From the NCBI RefSeq assembly GCF_900114775.1, contig NZ_FOUE01000002.1, positions 1 through 64,000 of the forward strand: a stretch of 64,000 nucleotides of DNA, written 5' to 3'. A program made the position numbers and the translations under genes. Below the pieces are notes generated by a model. It worked only from the letters and a program-made list of their open reading frames with translations, did not search any database and was not told the DNA's origin. Shown one piece after another: positions 63,573 to 64,000 of this stretch (the stretch's first letter is position 1; each line of letters begins with the position of its first letter). Source of the stretch: Marinobacter zhejiangensis. Lineage in GTDB: Bacteria; Pseudomonadota; Gammaproteobacteria; Pseudomonadales; Oleiphilaceae.

Positions 63573-64000
63573 ATGCCGACCTATATGCTGGCGATTGATC
63601 AGGGAACTACCAGTTCCAGGGCCATAGTGTTTGAAAAGAGCGGTGACATTGTCGCCGTTGCGCAACAAGAGTTTCGCCAGTACTTCCCCCGCGACGGCTG
63701 GGTTGAACATGATGCCATGGAAATCTGGCAGAGTACGCTCAATGTATGCCGGCAAGCCTTGGAGAAGGCCGGGCTTACTGGTGCCGACCTTGCCGGAGCG
63801 GGGATTACCAATCAGCGGGAGACCACGGTGATCTGGGACCGTGCAACGGGAGAGCCGATTCACCCGGCCATTGTCTGGCAGGATCGTCGCACAGCAGCCA
63901 CCTGCAGTCAGCTACGCTCGCGGGACAAAGAAAGCCTGGTGGTTGAGCGCACTGGGCTGCTGATTGATCCCTACTTTTCTGCGACCAAGATTGCCTGGAT
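63573..64000 (+). CDS. glpK: Glycerol kinase, N-terminal part (runs off the window)
   Basis: About 142 residues are visible before the window ends. The phosphate-binding start [21 protein letters not shown], the substrate-contact segments [29 protein letters not shown] and the [11 protein letters not shown] region are characteristic of GlpK, which makes sn-glycerol 3-phosphate from glycerol and ATP. The ATG has AAGGACAACCCGG upstream. No glpF is found between glpR and glpK. Confidence 0.97.
   Translation, partial: MPTYMLAIDQGTTSSRAIVFEKSGDIVAVAQQEFRQYFPRDGWVEHDAMEIWQSTLNVCRQALEKAGLTGADLAGAGITNQRETTVIWDRATGEPIHPAIVWQDRRTAATCSQLRSRDKESLVVERTGLLIDPYFSATKIAW

Overview
The window reads as a marine gammaproteobacterium close to Marinobacter. 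This is an inference from the housekeeping gene order (lolB-ispE-tRNA-Gln-prs-rplY-pth-ychF facing hemA-prfA-prmC-moeB, as in Pseudomonas and relatives), minCDE, OlsAB-type lipid genes and overall protein similarity. No 16S gene is present. Nearly every gap is short and most genes lie in tight operons with 1-8 bp overlaps.

Layout. 1-1558: a complete IS3-family element that has cut the 3' end off a cysteine-rich membrane-protein gene. 1761-9215: tRNA-Met, ychF, pth, rplY, prs, tRNA-Gln, ispE, lolB and a TPR lipoprotein on the minus strand. 9216-14592: hemA-prfA-prmC-moeB convergent with a photolyase gene. 14766-18937: a RimB-like retropepsin, rimK and an aspartoacylase-like gene in a coupled operon, then an HD-GYP gene and yjbQ. 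19041-30440: a WYL regulator, then a complete type I-E CRISPR-Cas locus (cas3-cse1-cse2-cas6e-cas7-cas5-cas1-cas2) and an array of 35 repeats and 34 spacers. 30764-33903: a beta-oxidation operon (SDR, acyl-CoA dehydrogenase, thiolase). 34021-37310: a DUF2235 (Tle-type phospholipase) effector with two tandem DUF2931 lipoproteins. 37422-42234: AraC regulator, acyl-CoA synthetase, exported alpha/beta hydrolase. 42450-48973: PIN-PhoH protein, CBS protein, START-like protein, DUF2804, minCDE, HopJ-like and DUF1244 genes. 49156-53552: PEP-CTERM protein, dinB, PAP2 phosphatase, glycosyltransferase and a small exported protein. 53778-60775: acetyl-CoA hydrolase, FKBP, olsA/olsB, RstAB-like two-component pair. 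60985-64000: glpD, glpR and the start of glpK.

Two points stand out. First, the CRISPR-Cas I-E locus departs from the textbook form. cas6e sits between cse2 and cas7, the leader gap is only 47 bp with an IHF-like site touching the array, and the base after each 28-nt repeat is a pyrimidine in 33 of 34 cases, which points to a PAM ending in C/T rather than the G of the E. coli system. Second, two loci 5 kb apart that make phosphorus-free or phosphorus-sparing lipids (olsB-olsA for ornithine lipid; a glycosyltransferase plus a PAP2 phosphatase, inferred glycolipid) each have an 11-bp-periodic run of Pho-box half-sites just upstream in the correct orientation. This predicts a PhoB-controlled membrane-lipid remodelling module.

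Other regulatory signals read directly from sequence are three GlpR-like palindromes around glpD/glpR/glpK, a perfect CRP/Vfr-type palindrome upstream of the exported hydrolase, and several strong intrinsic terminators.
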